Shown here: positions 25,995 to 35,672 of the stretch, one piece after another
How the letters are laid out: the number at the start of each line of letters is the position of its first letter
How positions within the stretch are numbered: the stretch's first letter is position 1
DNA from: Bacteroidota bacterium
Lineage (GTDB): Bacteria > Bacteroidota > Bacteroidia > Cytophagales > Cytophagaceae
DNA length: 64,000 bases
Assembly (NCBI GenBank): GCA_023428135.1
Contig: JAEYZG010000051.1
Span: 112,536-176,535 of the forward strand
Direction of reading: 5' to 3'
The notes under the pieces: generated by a model
What the model saw: the letters and a program-made list of their open reading frames with translations, nothing else
Database searches by the model: none
Told to the model about the DNA's origin: nothing
Program-made: the position numbers and the translations under genes

Positions 25995-26813
25995 GTGGCA
26001 AAAGCTCAGAATAAAGAGATGTCATTTCTCGACCACCTTGAGGAGTTGAGGTGGCATCTCATTAGATCGTTAATATCAATTGTTGTATTCTCTTTGGTTG
26101 CGTTTCTGGCAAAGGATTTCATCTTCCAGACTATCATCCTGGGGCCGTCTAAAACAGATTTCTGGACCTATCAAATGTTATGCAAGCTTGGTCCGGATCT
26201 GTGCATTGAAAAGATGAACTTTTCTCTCCAAAACAGAACACTTGGAGGGCAGTTTACAATGCACATCAATGCAGCATTTGTAATTGGGCTTATTCTTGCA
26301 TTCCCTTATACATTCTGGGAAATATGGAGCTTTATAAAGCCAGGTTTGTATATAAAAGAGCAAACTGCAGCAAGCGGTCTTTTATTCTATGTGACTCTTC
26401 TGTTTATTTCAGGGGTGCTTTTTGGCTACTACATCGTTTCCCCGATGTCCATTAACTTTCTTGCAAATTATACTCTGGATCCAAGTATTGAAAATAACTT
26501 TGATTTGGCATCATATATTTCTACGCTTACCATGATGGTTCTTGGCAGTGGTCTGATGTTTCAATTGCCTGTAGCTGTATTTATCCTTTCCAAATTGGGT
26601 GTCATGACTCCCGATTTCATGAAAACTTACAGAAGGCATGCCATTGTTGTTATTTTAGTAGTTGCGGCTATAATCACGCCTCCTGATGTTCTAAGTCAGG
26701 TTGTAATTTCTCTGCCTCTTTTTCTGCTGTATGAATTAAGTATCTTTATCTCTGCCAGTGTAAATAAGAAGAGAAAGGCAAAAGAAGAAATTCAAGAGAT
26801 AACATATTCTTAA
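25995..26813 (+). CDS. tatC: twin-arginine translocase subunit TatC
   Basis: TatC is the receptor of the Tat pathway for folded proteins with RR signals. The 272-residue product has six predicted membrane segments and the conserved MSFLDHLEELRWHL start that contacts the signal peptide, plus FPYTFWEIWSFIKPGLY and the TPPDVLSQ motif. The first codon is GTG at 25995; an internal ATG at 26019 (MSFLDHLEEL) would remove only eight residues and is equally possible. tatA is not in this window. Confidence 0.95.
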   Translation: MAKAQNKEMSFLDHLEELRWHLIRSLISIVVFSLVAFLAKDFIFQTIILGPSKTDFWTYQMLCKLGPDLCIEKMNFSLQNRTLGGQFTMHINAAFVIGLILAFPYTFWEIWSFIKPGLYIKEQTAASGLLFYVTLLFISGVLFGYYIVSPMSINFLANYTLDPSIENNFDLASYISTLTMMVLGSGLMFQLPVAVFILSKLGVMTPDFMKTYRRHAIVVILVVAAIITPPDVLSQVVISLPLFLLYELSIFISASVNKKRKAKEEIQEITYS

Positions 26814-26821
26814 GAATTATT

Positions 26822-26857
26822 AAGTCCTGCTTTATATAAAGCAGGACTTTCATTTTT
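26822..26857 (+). terminator. intrinsic terminator after tatC
   Basis: AAGTCCTGCTTTA and TAAAGCAGGACTT form a perfect 13-bp stem with a 2-base loop, followed by TTCATTTTTAT. It ends the glyA-tatC unit. Confidence 0.88.
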
Positions 26858-26893
26858 ATCTAATATTTAGATCATTAAAATTTATAATCTCAA

Positions 26894-27334
26894 ATGAGTA
26901 AAAAAATTGCACTTGGCGGTGATCATGCCGGGTTCACCTATAAGATGGAAATAATAGCTGACCTTCAAAGCAAAGGCTATGAGGTAAAAGACTTTGGGCC
27001 ATTTAGTGAAGCATCTGTCGACTATCCGGATTATGTACATCCATTATCTAAAGCGGTAGAAAGTAAAGAGTTTGATTTTGGAATTCTGATTTGCGGAAGC
27101 GGGAATGGAGTTGCAATCACAGCTAATAAATATAAAGATATCAGGGCTTCGCTGTGCTGGACAAATGATCTTGCTGCATTGGCGAGACAGCACAATGATG
27201 CAAACATATTATGTCTTCCAGCAAGGTTTATTGAGCTAGCAGATGCTAAGAGATTTGCCCAGACTTTTATTGATACACCTTTTGAAGGAGGAAGGCATCA
27301 GAACAGAGTTGATAAAATTAATAAATGCTATTAA
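26894..27334 (+). CDS. rpiB: ribose 5-phosphate isomerase B
   Basis: RpiB interconverts ribose 5-phosphate and ribulose 5-phosphate in the pentose phosphate pathway. The 146-residue product has the start ALGGDHAGF, the catalytic cysteine in CGSGNGVAITANK, and ARQHNDANILCLPARF. It overlaps by 17 bases the end of the convergent membrane-protein gene. Confidence 0.95.
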   Translation: MSKKIALGGDHAGFTYKMEIIADLQSKGYEVKDFGPFSEASVDYPDYVHPLSKAVESKEFDFGILICGSGNGVAITANKYKDIRASLCWTNDLAALARQHNDANILCLPARFIELADAKRFAQTFIDTPFEGGRHQNRVDKINKCY

Positions 27335-28745
27335 TGGGCTGTACTTTTTCGTATAGCCCTTCACCTACCTTTTTGTACGCAGCACCTAATGATGGAATCT
27401 TTGCAAATATCTTTTCTGCAAGATTTTCCCTATCAACGATATAGTCAGGGGAATCCCTTAAAAAGTCCCTATAAATACCCGAAATATTTTCGAAGTTATT
27501 AAGGTTATCAAATCTTTTCTCTGCCAATTGCCAGTCAAGATAGGGTGTAGCAAGTGTATTGTTAATATACATTTCAGGAAGTTTACCTAAAACCAAAACT
27601 TTCTTCCCCTTTATTTCGCTAAGAGGGCTTGGAAGTGGAGAGGCTATCATGGAATTGATATTCCATGTTTTATTGTTCATTGATGCCTTTGATGAAAATA
27701 TAAAACTTATTCCTATGATGAAGATGACGATTCCTGCAAAAAATGACTCCTTAAAAATTCTATGTCGGATAAGAGAAAACATATGAGCAGCAAAAAATGC
27801 CAAGGCTGGAACAAATATATAGGTAGAAGAAGGGGAGAGATTGTTTGATAAGGTAAGAGAAAATGTACCAAATATGATCCAAAGCAACATGGATTTGATC
27901 AGATTGTATTGAAAATTGATATAGCGCGATGAATTCGCTATGATGAAAAATGAGAAAAGCATCACTATTGCTGGAATCAGTAAAATTAAGATGTAGAGCT
28001 GAAGACTGCCAAAAATAGTCTTTTTATAATTGACAAAAGAAAGAACGTAGTAGGTTACGAATTCTGAAGATCCGTTTTTAAGGAAATAGTAAGTCCAGGC
28101 AATCAAAAACGGAAAAGCGAATCCGACAATTAATAGAAGAAACTTCCTAAGATTTAGGACGCCAAAGAATAAATAAGATAGAAAAGCAAAGAAAAAGAAA
28201 AGGCCTAGTTGAATACTAAATAAAGCCGCAATTCCGATAAAAATTCCTGAATACAGCATAAGTTCTTCCTTCAAATCATTGCGGAGCTGTTGGAATATCA
28301 GAAATAAAGCGATTAGCAAAAAAGTGGTACCCATCAAAGTAGGGAACAAAGTATTGAAGTCAAAAAATAAAGAAGCAAACAGGAAGTAAAAAAGAGCTGG
28401 TAACGAGCTTCTATCTCTAAGGGCACCTACTGCGTTTAAGATTAAATTAAAAACAACCCCCTGAAAAACCACAAATAAAGAAGAAGTAATCCAAAGAGCT
28501 GCCTGTGATTTTCCAAAGATCAGATTCAGGAAATAATAAACAGAGGATGCCAGTGGACCTGTAGGAAACCAGATATCCCTATACATAGAAGTCCCGGAAT
28601 TCAACCTTTCCCCTATGGTGAGCCAGTTGATTTCATTAAGAAGCAGAGGACTGCCATTTAACATGAAAGATATTCTGATAATCAGAAATATAATAACTAC
28701 AATCCCTAAGCGGAAGGGATCAAAAGTTTTGAAAAATCTAACCAA
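27318..28745 (-). CDS. polytopic membrane protein, DUF6427/GT-C-like
   Basis: A 475-residue integral membrane protein with about 10-12 hydrophobic segments and a short C-terminal domain (VLVLGKLPEMYINNTLATPYLD onward). The N-terminal extracytoplasmic loop LNGSPLLLNEINWLTIGERL followed by YRDIWFPTGPL resembles GT-C glycosyltransferases and also the Bacteroidota DUF6427 proteins; an assigned donor or acceptor is lacking. The start is TTG at 28745, with no ATG upstream in frame before a stop. It converges on rpiB and overlaps it by 17 bases. Function unknown. Confidence 0.65.
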   Translation of the reverse strand: MVRFFKTFDPFRLGIVVIIFLIIRISFMLNGSPLLLNEINWLTIGERLNSGTSMYRDIWFPTGPLASSVYYFLNLIFGKSQAALWITSSLFVVFQGVVFNLILNAVGALRDRSSLPALFYFLFASLFFDFNTLFPTLMGTTFLLIALFLIFQQLRNDLKEELMLYSGIFIGIAALFSIQLGLFFFFAFLSYLFFGVLNLRKFLLLIVGFAFPFLIAWTYYFLKNGSSEFVTYYVLSFVNYKKTIFGSLQLYILILLIPAIVMLFSFFIIANSSRYINFQYNLIKSMLLWIIFGTFSLTLSNNLSPSSTYIFVPALAFFAAHMFSLIRHRIFKESFFAGIVIFIIGISFIFSSKASMNNKTWNINSMIASPLPSPLSEIKGKKVLVLGKLPEMYINNTLATPYLDWQLAEKRFDNLNNFENISGIYRDFLRDSPDYIVDRENLAEKIFAKIPSLGAAYKKVGEGLYEKVQPINSIY

Positions 28746-28835
28746 GGCAAAAGATTATTTGTTAATTTTCGATTAAAACTTGTTAATTAAAACTAAGTTT
28801 GAAGTAAATATAACTACTTGTTCATTTAATGGATA

Positions 28836-28843
28836 TAATTTTG
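28836..28843 (+). promoter_or_regulatory. -7 element candidate for rbfA
   Basis: TAATTTTG fits TAnnTTTG and lies about 41 bases upstream of rbfA. A TTG occurs 15 bases further upstream, somewhat closer than the usual 17-23 bases. Confidence 0.35.
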
Positions 28844-28884
28844 ATAATTTCCATTAAATAAATCATCCTTCATCGATACGGAAA

Positions 28885-29271
28885 ATGGACAGCAAAAGAC
28901 AACAAAAAGTTTCCCGATTAATACAAAAAGAAATGGGAGAACTTTTTCAGAGAGACACCAAAGGAATATTTGGGGGAGCATTTATCACTGTAACTCATGT
29001 AAAAATCAGCCCTGATCTTGGGGTTGCTTCTATATATTTAAGTTTTTTGAAAAGCAATAACCAGAATGCCATTCTTCAGAATATAAGAGAAAACACAAAG
29101 CAGGTAAGAAAAATGCTTGGGGAGAAAATCGGAAAACAGTTGCGAATTGTTCCACAACTCGTTTTTCATATCGACGATACTGTTGAATATGCTGCAAATA
29201 TTGATAAGATCCTTTCCGGACTTGATATTCCTCCTGTAAAAAAGGAGGATGAAGAAAACGAAGAAGAATAA
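28885..29271 (+). CDS. rbfA: 30S ribosome-binding factor RbfA
   Basis: RbfA aids late maturation of the 30S subunit and cold adaptation. The 128-residue protein has the KH-like type: QQKVSRLIQKEMGELFQ, then VTHVKISPDLGVASIYLSFL and the C-terminal LVFHIDDTVEYAANIDKIL. An acidic tail (KKEDEENEEE) follows. A LolC/E-type permease gene starts 18 bases downstream, a conserved pairing in Bacteroidota. Confidence 0.95.
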   Translation: MDSKRQQKVSRLIQKEMGELFQRDTKGIFGGAFITVTHVKISPDLGVASIYLSFLKSNNQNAILQNIRENTKQVRKMLGEKIGKQLRIVPQLVFHIDDTVEYAANIDKILSGLDIPPVKKEDEENEEE

Positions 29272-29288
29272 TTTAAATCCATAAAGTT

Positions 29289-30515
29289 TTGAGGGTACCC
29301 TTTTTCATTGCAAGGCGTTATTTTTTATTTGGCAGGAAAATAAATTTTATAAATATAGTTTCCCTGCTCTCCATCCTTGTGGTTGCTTTTGTAACTATGT
29401 CTCTGGTGGTGGCGCTAAGCGTATTCAATGGATTGGAGAATCTTATCCGTTCACTTTACAATACCTTTGATCCACAATTGAAGATTTCTGCTGTAAAGGG
29501 AAAATCCTTTACAGTTGATCATGATTTTTTGGATAAGCTTAAATCCAATGAGGGGATTGCTATTATTACAGAAGTCATAGAAGACAATGTACTTGTCAAA
29601 TACAAGGAAGATCAAATGGTAGTGAAAATGAAAGGGGTTTCGGAGAACTTTCTGAAACAAAAGAGATTGGATTCCATGATAGTGGCAGGAGAACTGAAGT
29701 TCCATGACAGAGGAAAGGACTATGCAATCATTGGGCGTGGAATTCAATATAATCTGGCTATTTCACTTAATAGTGAAATTAATCCCTTGCAGGTCTGGTA
29801 TCCTAAAAATATTAAAGCAGGTGCTGCTTTAAGTCCTGACAAAGTTTTTAGCAGAGAAAACATAAGGGCAGGAGCAGTCTTTGCCATTGAAAAGCAGTAT
29901 GACGATAATTATATTTTCGTACCACTGGATTTTGCTGAAAGACTACTGAATTATGGCGACAAGAGAACCTCTTTGGAGATAAAGGTCAAGGATGGTTTTA
30001 AAGTAAATAAAGTACGAGATCAGTTGAGAACGTTGCTGGGTGAGGATTTTATGGTGCAAAATAGTGACGAGCAGCATGCAAGTCTACTGCGTGCTGTTAA
30101 AATTGAAAAACTGTTTATGTTTTTCACTATATCATTTATCCTTGCGGTAGCTTCTATGAATATATTCTTTTGCCTTACAATGCTTGCCATTAACAAGAAG
30201 AAGGATGTAGCTATTCTCTATTCAATGGGCGCGACCCCGTCTATGGTTAGGGCAATTTTTCTTACTGAAGGCGCAATGATAGCATTTACAGGAGCGATTT
30301 TAGGACTTCTTCTTGGTATTGGCCTTTGTGTTGCTCAGCAACAATTTGGGATGGTTTCTATGGGTATGGAAACATCACTTGTTGATGCATATCCTGTAAA
30401 AATGGAACTCAGCGATTTCATAAGTACAGGTATTACAATTATTGTGATCACCTTTTTAGCCTCTGTAAGGCCCGCAAACAGAGCCATTCAGGTTAGCATA
30501 AGGGAAAATATTTAA
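29289..30515 (+). CDS. LolC/LolE-type ABC transporter permease
   Basis: A 408-residue permease of the lipoprotein-release/MacB family. It has the start RVPFFIARRYF with a membrane segment (about 20-45), a large periplasmic MacB-like domain (45-275), then three membrane segments ending in the FtsX-like part (AILYSMGATPSMVRAIFLTEGAMIAFTGAI). This suits export of lipoproteins to the outer membrane. The start codon is TTG at 29289, 18 bases after rbfA, implying translational coupling in an operon. The partner ATPase is not in the window. Confidence 0.88.
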   Translation: MRVPFFIARRYFLFGRKINFINIVSLLSILVVAFVTMSLVVALSVFNGLENLIRSLYNTFDPQLKISAVKGKSFTVDHDFLDKLKSNEGIAIITEVIEDNVLVKYKEDQMVVKMKGVSENFLKQKRLDSMIVAGELKFHDRGKDYAIIGRGIQYNLAISLNSEINPLQVWYPKNIKAGAALSPDKVFSRENIRAGAVFAIEKQYDDNYIFVPLDFAERLLNYGDKRTSLEIKVKDGFKVNKVRDQLRTLLGEDFMVQNSDEQHASLLRAVKIEKLFMFFTISFILAVASMNIFFCLTMLAINKKKDVAILYSMGATPSMVRAIFLTEGAMIAFTGAILGLLLGIGLCVAQQQFGMVSMGMETSLVDAYPVKMELSDFISTGITIIVITFLASVRPANRAIQVSIRENI

Positions 30516-30611
30516 GAATCAGGACGATTCGGTTTCTGTGCATAATTATCTTCTCTTTTTCATTTCTTCTAAAACTGAATTTAGTATATTGTATACTTGT
30601 TTTAATCCGAA

Positions 30612-33551
30612 ATGAAAGTCTCAACTGCCGAACCGTTCCAAATAATTTATTCATTGTTTGAGCATGAATACCTTGGGTATCTTTTTGAATCTTATGTAGT
30701 TCAGTTGGATGCCAATGGGAGACTTACGTTTAAACATCAGAATATTTCTTCAAAAAACGCAGAAGAGTTTTCAACGGGTTTAAATGAAGTAGACTTTAAG
30801 TTGATACATCTTACAGACAGCATTCAACAGGATGCAATTCTTAAGAAGTTCTACAATAAAAAAGTTACTCCCGCAGAATTTTTTCTTAAAGTATATAATA
30901 AGGATAAGGGAGATGCCCTGCTTCAGGAGGCCATAGCCGATTATATTGAACACAGAAAGGCCGAAATCCTTGAGCTGCTACATGATAAAATGGTCTTCGA
31001 AATGGGTAATGATGGAGAACCAACATGGAAGCGTATTCATCTGGCTCCTGAGAAAGCTTCGGTATTGTTCCATTTCATGAGAAATGAAGACAATACACAC
31101 TATTTCCCTACTATTAAATATCAAGGGGAAAAGGTAGAATTTCAATATAAAAATGCAATCATTATCTGCAATTCACCGGCATGGCTGCTGGTAGGTGATA
31201 AAGTTTACAGCTTTAAAAAAGATGTAGACGGAAATAAGCTAAAACCTTTCCTTAACAAGAAATTCATAGTAGTGCCAAGGAAAATGGAAGACACCTACTA
31301 TGAAAAGTTTGTAACACCTCTTATTGCAACTTTTGACGTTCATGCGAAGGGCTTTCAGATCTTTACAGAAGATTATGAGCCTAAACCTGTGATTACATTT
31401 ACAGAACTTGCCACTGCAGGCAAGAGCCTGAATCTATTCAGCGCTGGTTCTGGTGATGTTGAGGTTCAGGAAGCAGATGATTGTAAAATTGTATTTAACC
31501 TTGCATTTCAGTACGGTAACTTTACATTCAATTCTGATATCAACGGAAGTAATTATGTGAAGATGGAGAAGACGAAAGAGTCTTATGTATTTCATAAGGT
31601 GAAAAGGTCTATGGAGTGGGAAAAGTCAATTCTTGTTGAACTGAGAGAACTTGGTCTGGAGCTGAAAAACGGCAAACTAATGCTTGAAAGATTTGAAGCA
31701 TTTGCCTGGATGAATCGCTACAGAGATGAACTGGTAGCTAAAAACTTTGTTGTTCGTCAGAATGTAAAAGATAACAAGAGGTATTTTGTTGGTGAAACCT
31801 CTATTAACTTAGAGGTTAAAGAAAACCAGGACTGGTTTGATATATACGTTTCTGTAAAATTCGGAGAGTTCGAAATTCCTTTCTTAAAACTTCGTAATTA
31901 CATATTAAAGAAGAAAAAAGAGTTTGCACTACCTAATGGCGAAATAGCTGTTATTCCTGAAGAATGGTTTACACAGTATGCTGAGCTATTCGCTTTCATG
32001 GAAGATTCCAAAGATGAAAATGACCTGAAGTTAAAGAAGCATCATCTTGCTCTTGTTCAAGAGCTGCATAGTGGAAACCTTGCTAAGGTTACGATTAGTC
32101 AGAAGCTTGAAAAGCTTAAGGAGTTTGAAGAAATCGAAGACCATCCAATTCCTTCTGGTTTCCTTGGTGAGCTGAGACCTTATCAGAAGGCTGGCTACAA
32201 CTGGATGCAGTTTCTTTACAAGTATAAGTTCGGAGGCTGTCTTGCTGATGATATGGGTCTTGGAAAGACAGTTCAGACATTGGCGTTTCTTCAATCATTA
32301 AAAGAAAGTGGAGCAACAAGTGCAACCTTGCTTATCATGCCGACATCATTGTTGTATAACTGGGAAATGGAGGCTCGTAAGTTTACTCCTTCCTTGAGAA
32401 TATTAAACTATACAGGAACAGGAAGAGATAAGAATGTAGAGCAGTTTGAATCATATGATCTTATTCTTTCTTCCTACGGAACTGTGAGAATTGATATTGA
32501 GCATCTGAAAAATTACTATTTCAATTATATCATACTCGACGAATCACAGGCCATAAAGAATCCTGACAGTAATATTGCCAAAGCGGTTCGTGATCTTAAG
32601 TCTTCGCACAGACTTATTCTTACCGGTACTCCTATTGAAAATAGTACAATGGATCTATGGTCACAGATCAGCTTTGCGAATCCAGGCTTATTAGGTAGTC
32701 AGTCTTTCTTCAGAAATGAATTCCTTAATCCGATAGAGAAGAAAAGAGATGATGGAAAGATCAAAAGATTATATTCTATCATAAAGCCTTTTATCCTTAG
32801 AAGACAAAAGTCTCAGGTAGCAAAAGACCTTCCGGAAAAAATTGAGAACGTTAAATTCTCTCGTATGACAGCTTCTCAGGAAGCCGAATATGAAAAGGTA
32901 AAGTCAAGCTATAGAAACATGATCCTGGAGTCTATAGAAGAGAAGGGAGTGGGCAATTCTCAGTTCCTGCTACTTCAGGGTCTTACAAAGTTAAGGCAAC
33001 TTGCCAATCATCCTTTGATGGTGGATGAGAACTATGATGGAGATTCCGGCAAGATGGAAGACGTGCTTTATATGCTTGAAAACGCCATCAGCAAGAATCA
33101 CAAAATACTTATCTTTAGTCAGTTTGTAAAGCATCTTAGTATCCTCAGGAACTACCTTGATGAAAAGAAAGTAACTTACGCTTATCTTGACGGTTCTACC
33201 AAAGACAGAAAAGCTCAGGTTGATTATTTCCAGGACAATGAAGAGGTGCGAGTATTCCTGATAAGTCTGAAAGCCGGTGGTGTTGGTCTTAACCTGACAG
33301 CTGCAGACTATGTGTTTATCCTTGATCCTTGGTGGAATCCCGCAATTGAAGCCCAGGCAGTAGACAGAGCTTATAGGATAGGTCAAAAGAATAAGGTATT
33401 TACCTACAAGTTTATTTCTCAGAATACAGTAGAAGAAAAAATTCTGAACCTTCAGAAGAATAAGTTGAGGCTGGCGGAAGAGCTTATCACAACAGAAGAA
33501 AGTTTTGTGAAGAACCTTTCTAGAGAAGATATACAGTCGATATTTGATTAG
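30612..33551 (+). CDS. SNF2-family DNA helicase/ATPase
   Basis: A 979-residue SNF2 ATPase. The first 530 residues are a Bacteroidota-type N-terminal region of no clear domain with SWIM-less beta-rich character; the motor follows with Walker A DDMGLGKTVQTL (about 546), Walker B-like ILDESQAIKN (about 643), LTGTPIENSTMDLWSQ, and the C-terminal helicase motifs (FSQFVKHL, LKAGGVGLNLTAADYVF, DPWWNPAIEAQAVDRAYR). Bacterial SNF2 proteins are linked to transcription recycling (RapA) or repair. RapA itself has a different N-terminus, so the role is open. No flanking restriction genes point to defence. Confidence 0.9.
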   Translation: MKVSTAEPFQIIYSLFEHEYLGYLFESYVVQLDANGRLTFKHQNISSKNAEEFSTGLNEVDFKLIHLTDSIQQDAILKKFYNKKVTPAEFFLKVYNKDKGDALLQEAIADYIEHRKAEILELLHDKMVFEMGNDGEPTWKRIHLAPEKASVLFHFMRNEDNTHYFPTIKYQGEKVEFQYKNAIIICNSPAWLLVGDKVYSFKKDVDGNKLKPFLNKKFIVVPRKMEDTYYEKFVTPLIATFDVHAKGFQIFTEDYEPKPVITFTELATAGKSLNLFSAGSGDVEVQEADDCKIVFNLAFQYGNFTFNSDINGSNYVKMEKTKESYVFHKVKRSMEWEKSILVELRELGLELKNGKLMLERFEAFAWMNRYRDELVAKNFVVRQNVKDNKRYFVGETSINLEVKENQDWFDIYVSVKFGEFEIPFLKLRNYILKKKKEFALPNGEIAVIPEEWFTQYAELFAFMEDSKDENDLKLKKHHLALVQELHSGNLAKVTISQKLEKLKEFEEIEDHPIPSGFLGELRPYQKAGYNWMQFLYKYKFGGCLADDMGLGKTVQTLAFLQSLKESGATSATLLIMPTSLLYNWEMEARKFTPSLRILNYTGTGRDKNVEQFESYDLILSSYGTVRIDIEHLKNYYFNYIILDESQAIKNPDSNIAKAVRDLKSSHRLILTGTPIENSTMDLWSQISFANPGLLGSQSFFRNEFLNPIEKKRDDGKIKRLYSIIKPFILRRQKSQVAKDLPEKIENVKFSRMTASQEAEYEKVKSSYRNMILESIEEKGVGNSQFLLLQGLTKLRQLANHPLMVDENYDGDSGKMEDVLYMLENAISKNHKILIFSQFVKHLSILRNYLDEKKVTYAYLDGSTKDRKAQVDYFQDNEEVRVFLISLKAGGVGLNLTAADYVFILDPWWNPAIEAQAVDRAYRIGQKNKVFTYKFISQNTVEEKILNLQKNKLRLAEELITTEESFVKNLSREDIQSIFD

Positions 33552-33772
33552 TGAAAGTTTAAAGTTAAGAGTAGAAAGTTCAAAGTGGTAAGCTTTGTAA
33601 AGCACAAAGCTGAAAGCGCAAAATTTAATTCCTCGTAGAGACGCCATGCTGGCGTCTACCCTTCGATAACGTAAGCATTAACTTTTTGCCTGAAGTATTC
33701 ATAGTTAAAGCTTGGTAACATTTTAACTTTGAGAGTTTAAGTCATCATTGACAAACTTTAAGCTTTCAACTT
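33552..33772. repeat. spacer with palindromic repeat and AACTTT-rich sequence
   Basis: A gene-free spacer. It contains AGACGCCA-TGC-TGGCGTCT (33639-33657), an 8-bp perfect inverted repeat of a kind also found degenerate at about 12734, flanked on both sides by runs of AGTTTAAAGTT / AACTTTCAAG-like sequence. The same AACTTTCAACTTT motif recurs at 52321-52350, marking dispersed filler DNA common in this phylum. Confidence 0.55.
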
Positions 33773-34522
33773 TCAAGCTTTCCGCTTACAAAGATATATT
33801 AGTTCCTTTTCTCCAAGCCCATATTTAGCAGCAGCTGCATTACCAACGTCTTTTGCTACATCAATTATTGAAACATCAAACCCACCTTCTTTAAGCCTTT
33901 CAGGGAAGTCTTTTCCATGTTTCCTGAAGATCTCCTGGTGCTCTGCATTGTACATTCCTGAAGCTTCAACGGTGGCTTGGAAATCTTCGTAGATTTTTGT
34001 CATAATAATAACGGAGCCTTCTGCTTTTATTACCCTTCTTAATTCAGATAATGCTTTAGCTTCATCAGGAACATGGCCCAGTACATGACTGCAAATAATG
34101 ACATCAAAATGGTTGTCAGGGAAACCGATGGATTGTATGTCAACTTGCTGCATAGCAAGCTCAGGATTAATATCACCGGAGATATAACAGAGATTTTTCA
34201 GTTTGCGGAATATCTTTTCCAGTCTGTATTCCGGAGCAAAATGAAGTACAGTTAATTGGTCATGAAAGAAGTTTGTTTTATCCCTAAGGTAAAGATATAA
34301 TACCCTGTTTCGCTCAAGCGTATTGCACGATGGACAGACTGCATTCTGCCTTTTTACCTTTCCATGGGGGAGAAATTTTGTAAAGCTTTTATTGCAGCAT
34401 ATACACGTTACTTTAGATCCGGAATAGAAAAAACCTCTTATGAAAAATCTGATATAATGTAGTTTTATTCTGTTCCTTTCAGAAATCGTAGATTTATAGA
34501 GATTTTTGATATGTTTAAGCAT
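33773..34522 (-). CDS. SAM-dependent methyltransferase with zinc-finger-like N-terminus
   Basis: A 249-residue class I methyltransferase. Residues 30-70 hold paired cysteines (VTCICCNKS, AVCPSCNTLERNR) that could bind zinc. A methyltransferase core follows with the SAM motif region VLHFAPEYRLEKIFR, YISGDINPELAM and the DxIIC motif FDVIICSHVLGHVPDEAKAL. The frame is open from TTG at 34531, but ATG 34522 is preferred. Related proteins are found near glycosyltransferase or capsule genes; here the neighbours give no clue. The substrate is unknown. Confidence 0.75.
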   Translation of the reverse strand: MLKHIKNLYKSTISERNRIKLHYIRFFIRGFFYSGSKVTCICCNKSFTKFLPHGKVKRQNAVCPSCNTLERNRVLYLYLRDKTNFFHDQLTVLHFAPEYRLEKIFRKLKNLCYISGDINPELAMQQVDIQSIGFPDNHFDVIICSHVLGHVPDEAKALSELRRVIKAEGSVIIMTKIYEDFQATVEASGMYNAEHQEIFRKHGKDFPERLKEGGFDVSIIDVAKDVGNAAAAKYGLGEKELIYLCKRKA

Positions 34523-34625
34523 TTGTTGCAAATTATTGCTTCTATGAAATCGGGTTATGAGAATAGGGCAATAATTTACTATTTATACTGGAAGTATTGT
34601 CTGAATTGAAAATTTTTTATTCAAA

Positions 34626-34970
34626 TCAATTCAGATCTCTAAGAATATCAATGATTATTGGCCCTCCAATAGCTGGCATAAAGAAATCAGTAAAAAAGTT
34701 GAAATCTCTTTTTGAAAAATTATGGTTGTTATACTGGTATCTTGTGCTCAAAGCCATATTCCCCCCGTTACTTTTAAATTCTTTTAATGGAATCGTATTT
34801 AAAGAACTAAACCTTCCCTGGCTATTAAAACTTCTTAAATCGCTTTTTCTTGTATACAAAAAGTCATACTGGCTTTTTAAGAAATAATTGTCATAAGAGT
34901 TTATTATTTGGCTTTGTGCAGTGACAGCAAAAAATAAGCTTATAAAAATAATAGATACAATTTTCTTCAT
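34626..34970 (-). CDS. small exported protein, unknown
   Basis: A 114-residue protein with a clear signal peptide (MKKIVSIIFISLFFAVTAQS) and a short mature part rich in Ser, Asn, Tyr and Phe (SYDNYFLKSQYDFLYTRKS, LSTRYQYNNHNF). The last 20 residues (PAIGGPIIIDILRDL) are hydrophobic. I do not recognise a family. The signal peptide and ATG make it a likely gene despite the lack of homology evidence. It stands alone on the minus strand. Confidence 0.6.
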   Translation of the reverse strand: MKKIVSIIFISLFFAVTAQSQIINSYDNYFLKSQYDFLYTRKSDLRSFNSQGRFSSLNTIPLKEFKSNGGNMALSTRYQYNNHNFSKRDFNFFTDFFMPAIGGPIIIDILRDLN

Positions 34971-35159
34971 GTTTGTAAAAATAAATATGATTTTGTAAAT
35001 ATAACTCCTTTTAGCTTAAAAGGTTACATGCGTATAGTTTTTTTAGTTCTAAAAATTTCTGGTCATATTCCGATAAGTACAATTCATTCTCAGATTTTTA
35101 ACCAATGGATTGTTTGATTATTTAACATTTCAATTGAAGAGAAATAATCCGTTAATTCC

Positions 35160-35672
35160 TTAACGGATCATTTTATTTATTACAGGCTTCCCTTCCAGAT
35201 TAAAATCTCCTTCCAAATCAACCCAGGACTTGCAGCCACCATATTCAGGAAGCAGTTCAATAGTTTGAGGTTCGTTCAGTTTGTATATCTGGACAATCAG
35301 CAGATGTGCTCTTTTTTCCCATCTCTCAAAGCGTTCTTTGATAATAGCTTCACTCCATGCATGGAATGGGAAAAGCTTTGCAAGCTTATCCCATTCGGTT
35401 ATAATTCTGTTGTCTGCAATTTCAGCAAAATATTCAACCCTTACTTTATCCTTTTCCTTATGGAATTTTTTAGGATCAAAACTTTCAAACCAGTCACTTT
35501 TAACCAGGTCCTTTGCCTGGTGGAAGAAGGTAGGAAACAATAAGAATTTTTTTGATTTAATTTCAAAATCAGAACCTTCTTCATGGATCCCTCCTTTCCG
35601 TATGATGATGTTCTGTTTACCTGTTCCCAAGGCTTCCACTATGTATGACCATTCTTTAAATGCAGGAGTCAT
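35160..35672 (-). CDS. DUF1802 family protein
   Basis: A 170-residue protein with the DUF1802 signature at the start: FKEWSYIVEALGTGKQNIIIRKGGIHE, then FLLFPTFFHQAKDLVK. DUF1802 proteins share features with nuclease-associated families, but their function is unknown. It has a normal length and an ATG start at 35672. It is separated by about 165 bases from the divergent FAD oxidoreductase gene. Confidence 0.85.
   Translation of the reverse strand: MTPAFKEWSYIVEALGTGKQNIIIRKGGIHEEGSDFEIKSKKFLLFPTFFHQAKDLVKSDWFESFDPKKFHKEKDKVRVEYFAEIADNRIITEWDKLAKLFPFHAWSEAIIKERFERWEKRAHLLIVQIYKLNEPQTIELLPEYGGCKSWVDLEGDFNLEGKPVINKMIR

Noticed and set aside
32991..33647. 218-codon minus-strand frame over the end of the SNF2 gene
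   Set aside because: It overlaps a highly conserved helicase region on the other strand; its translation has no domain character.
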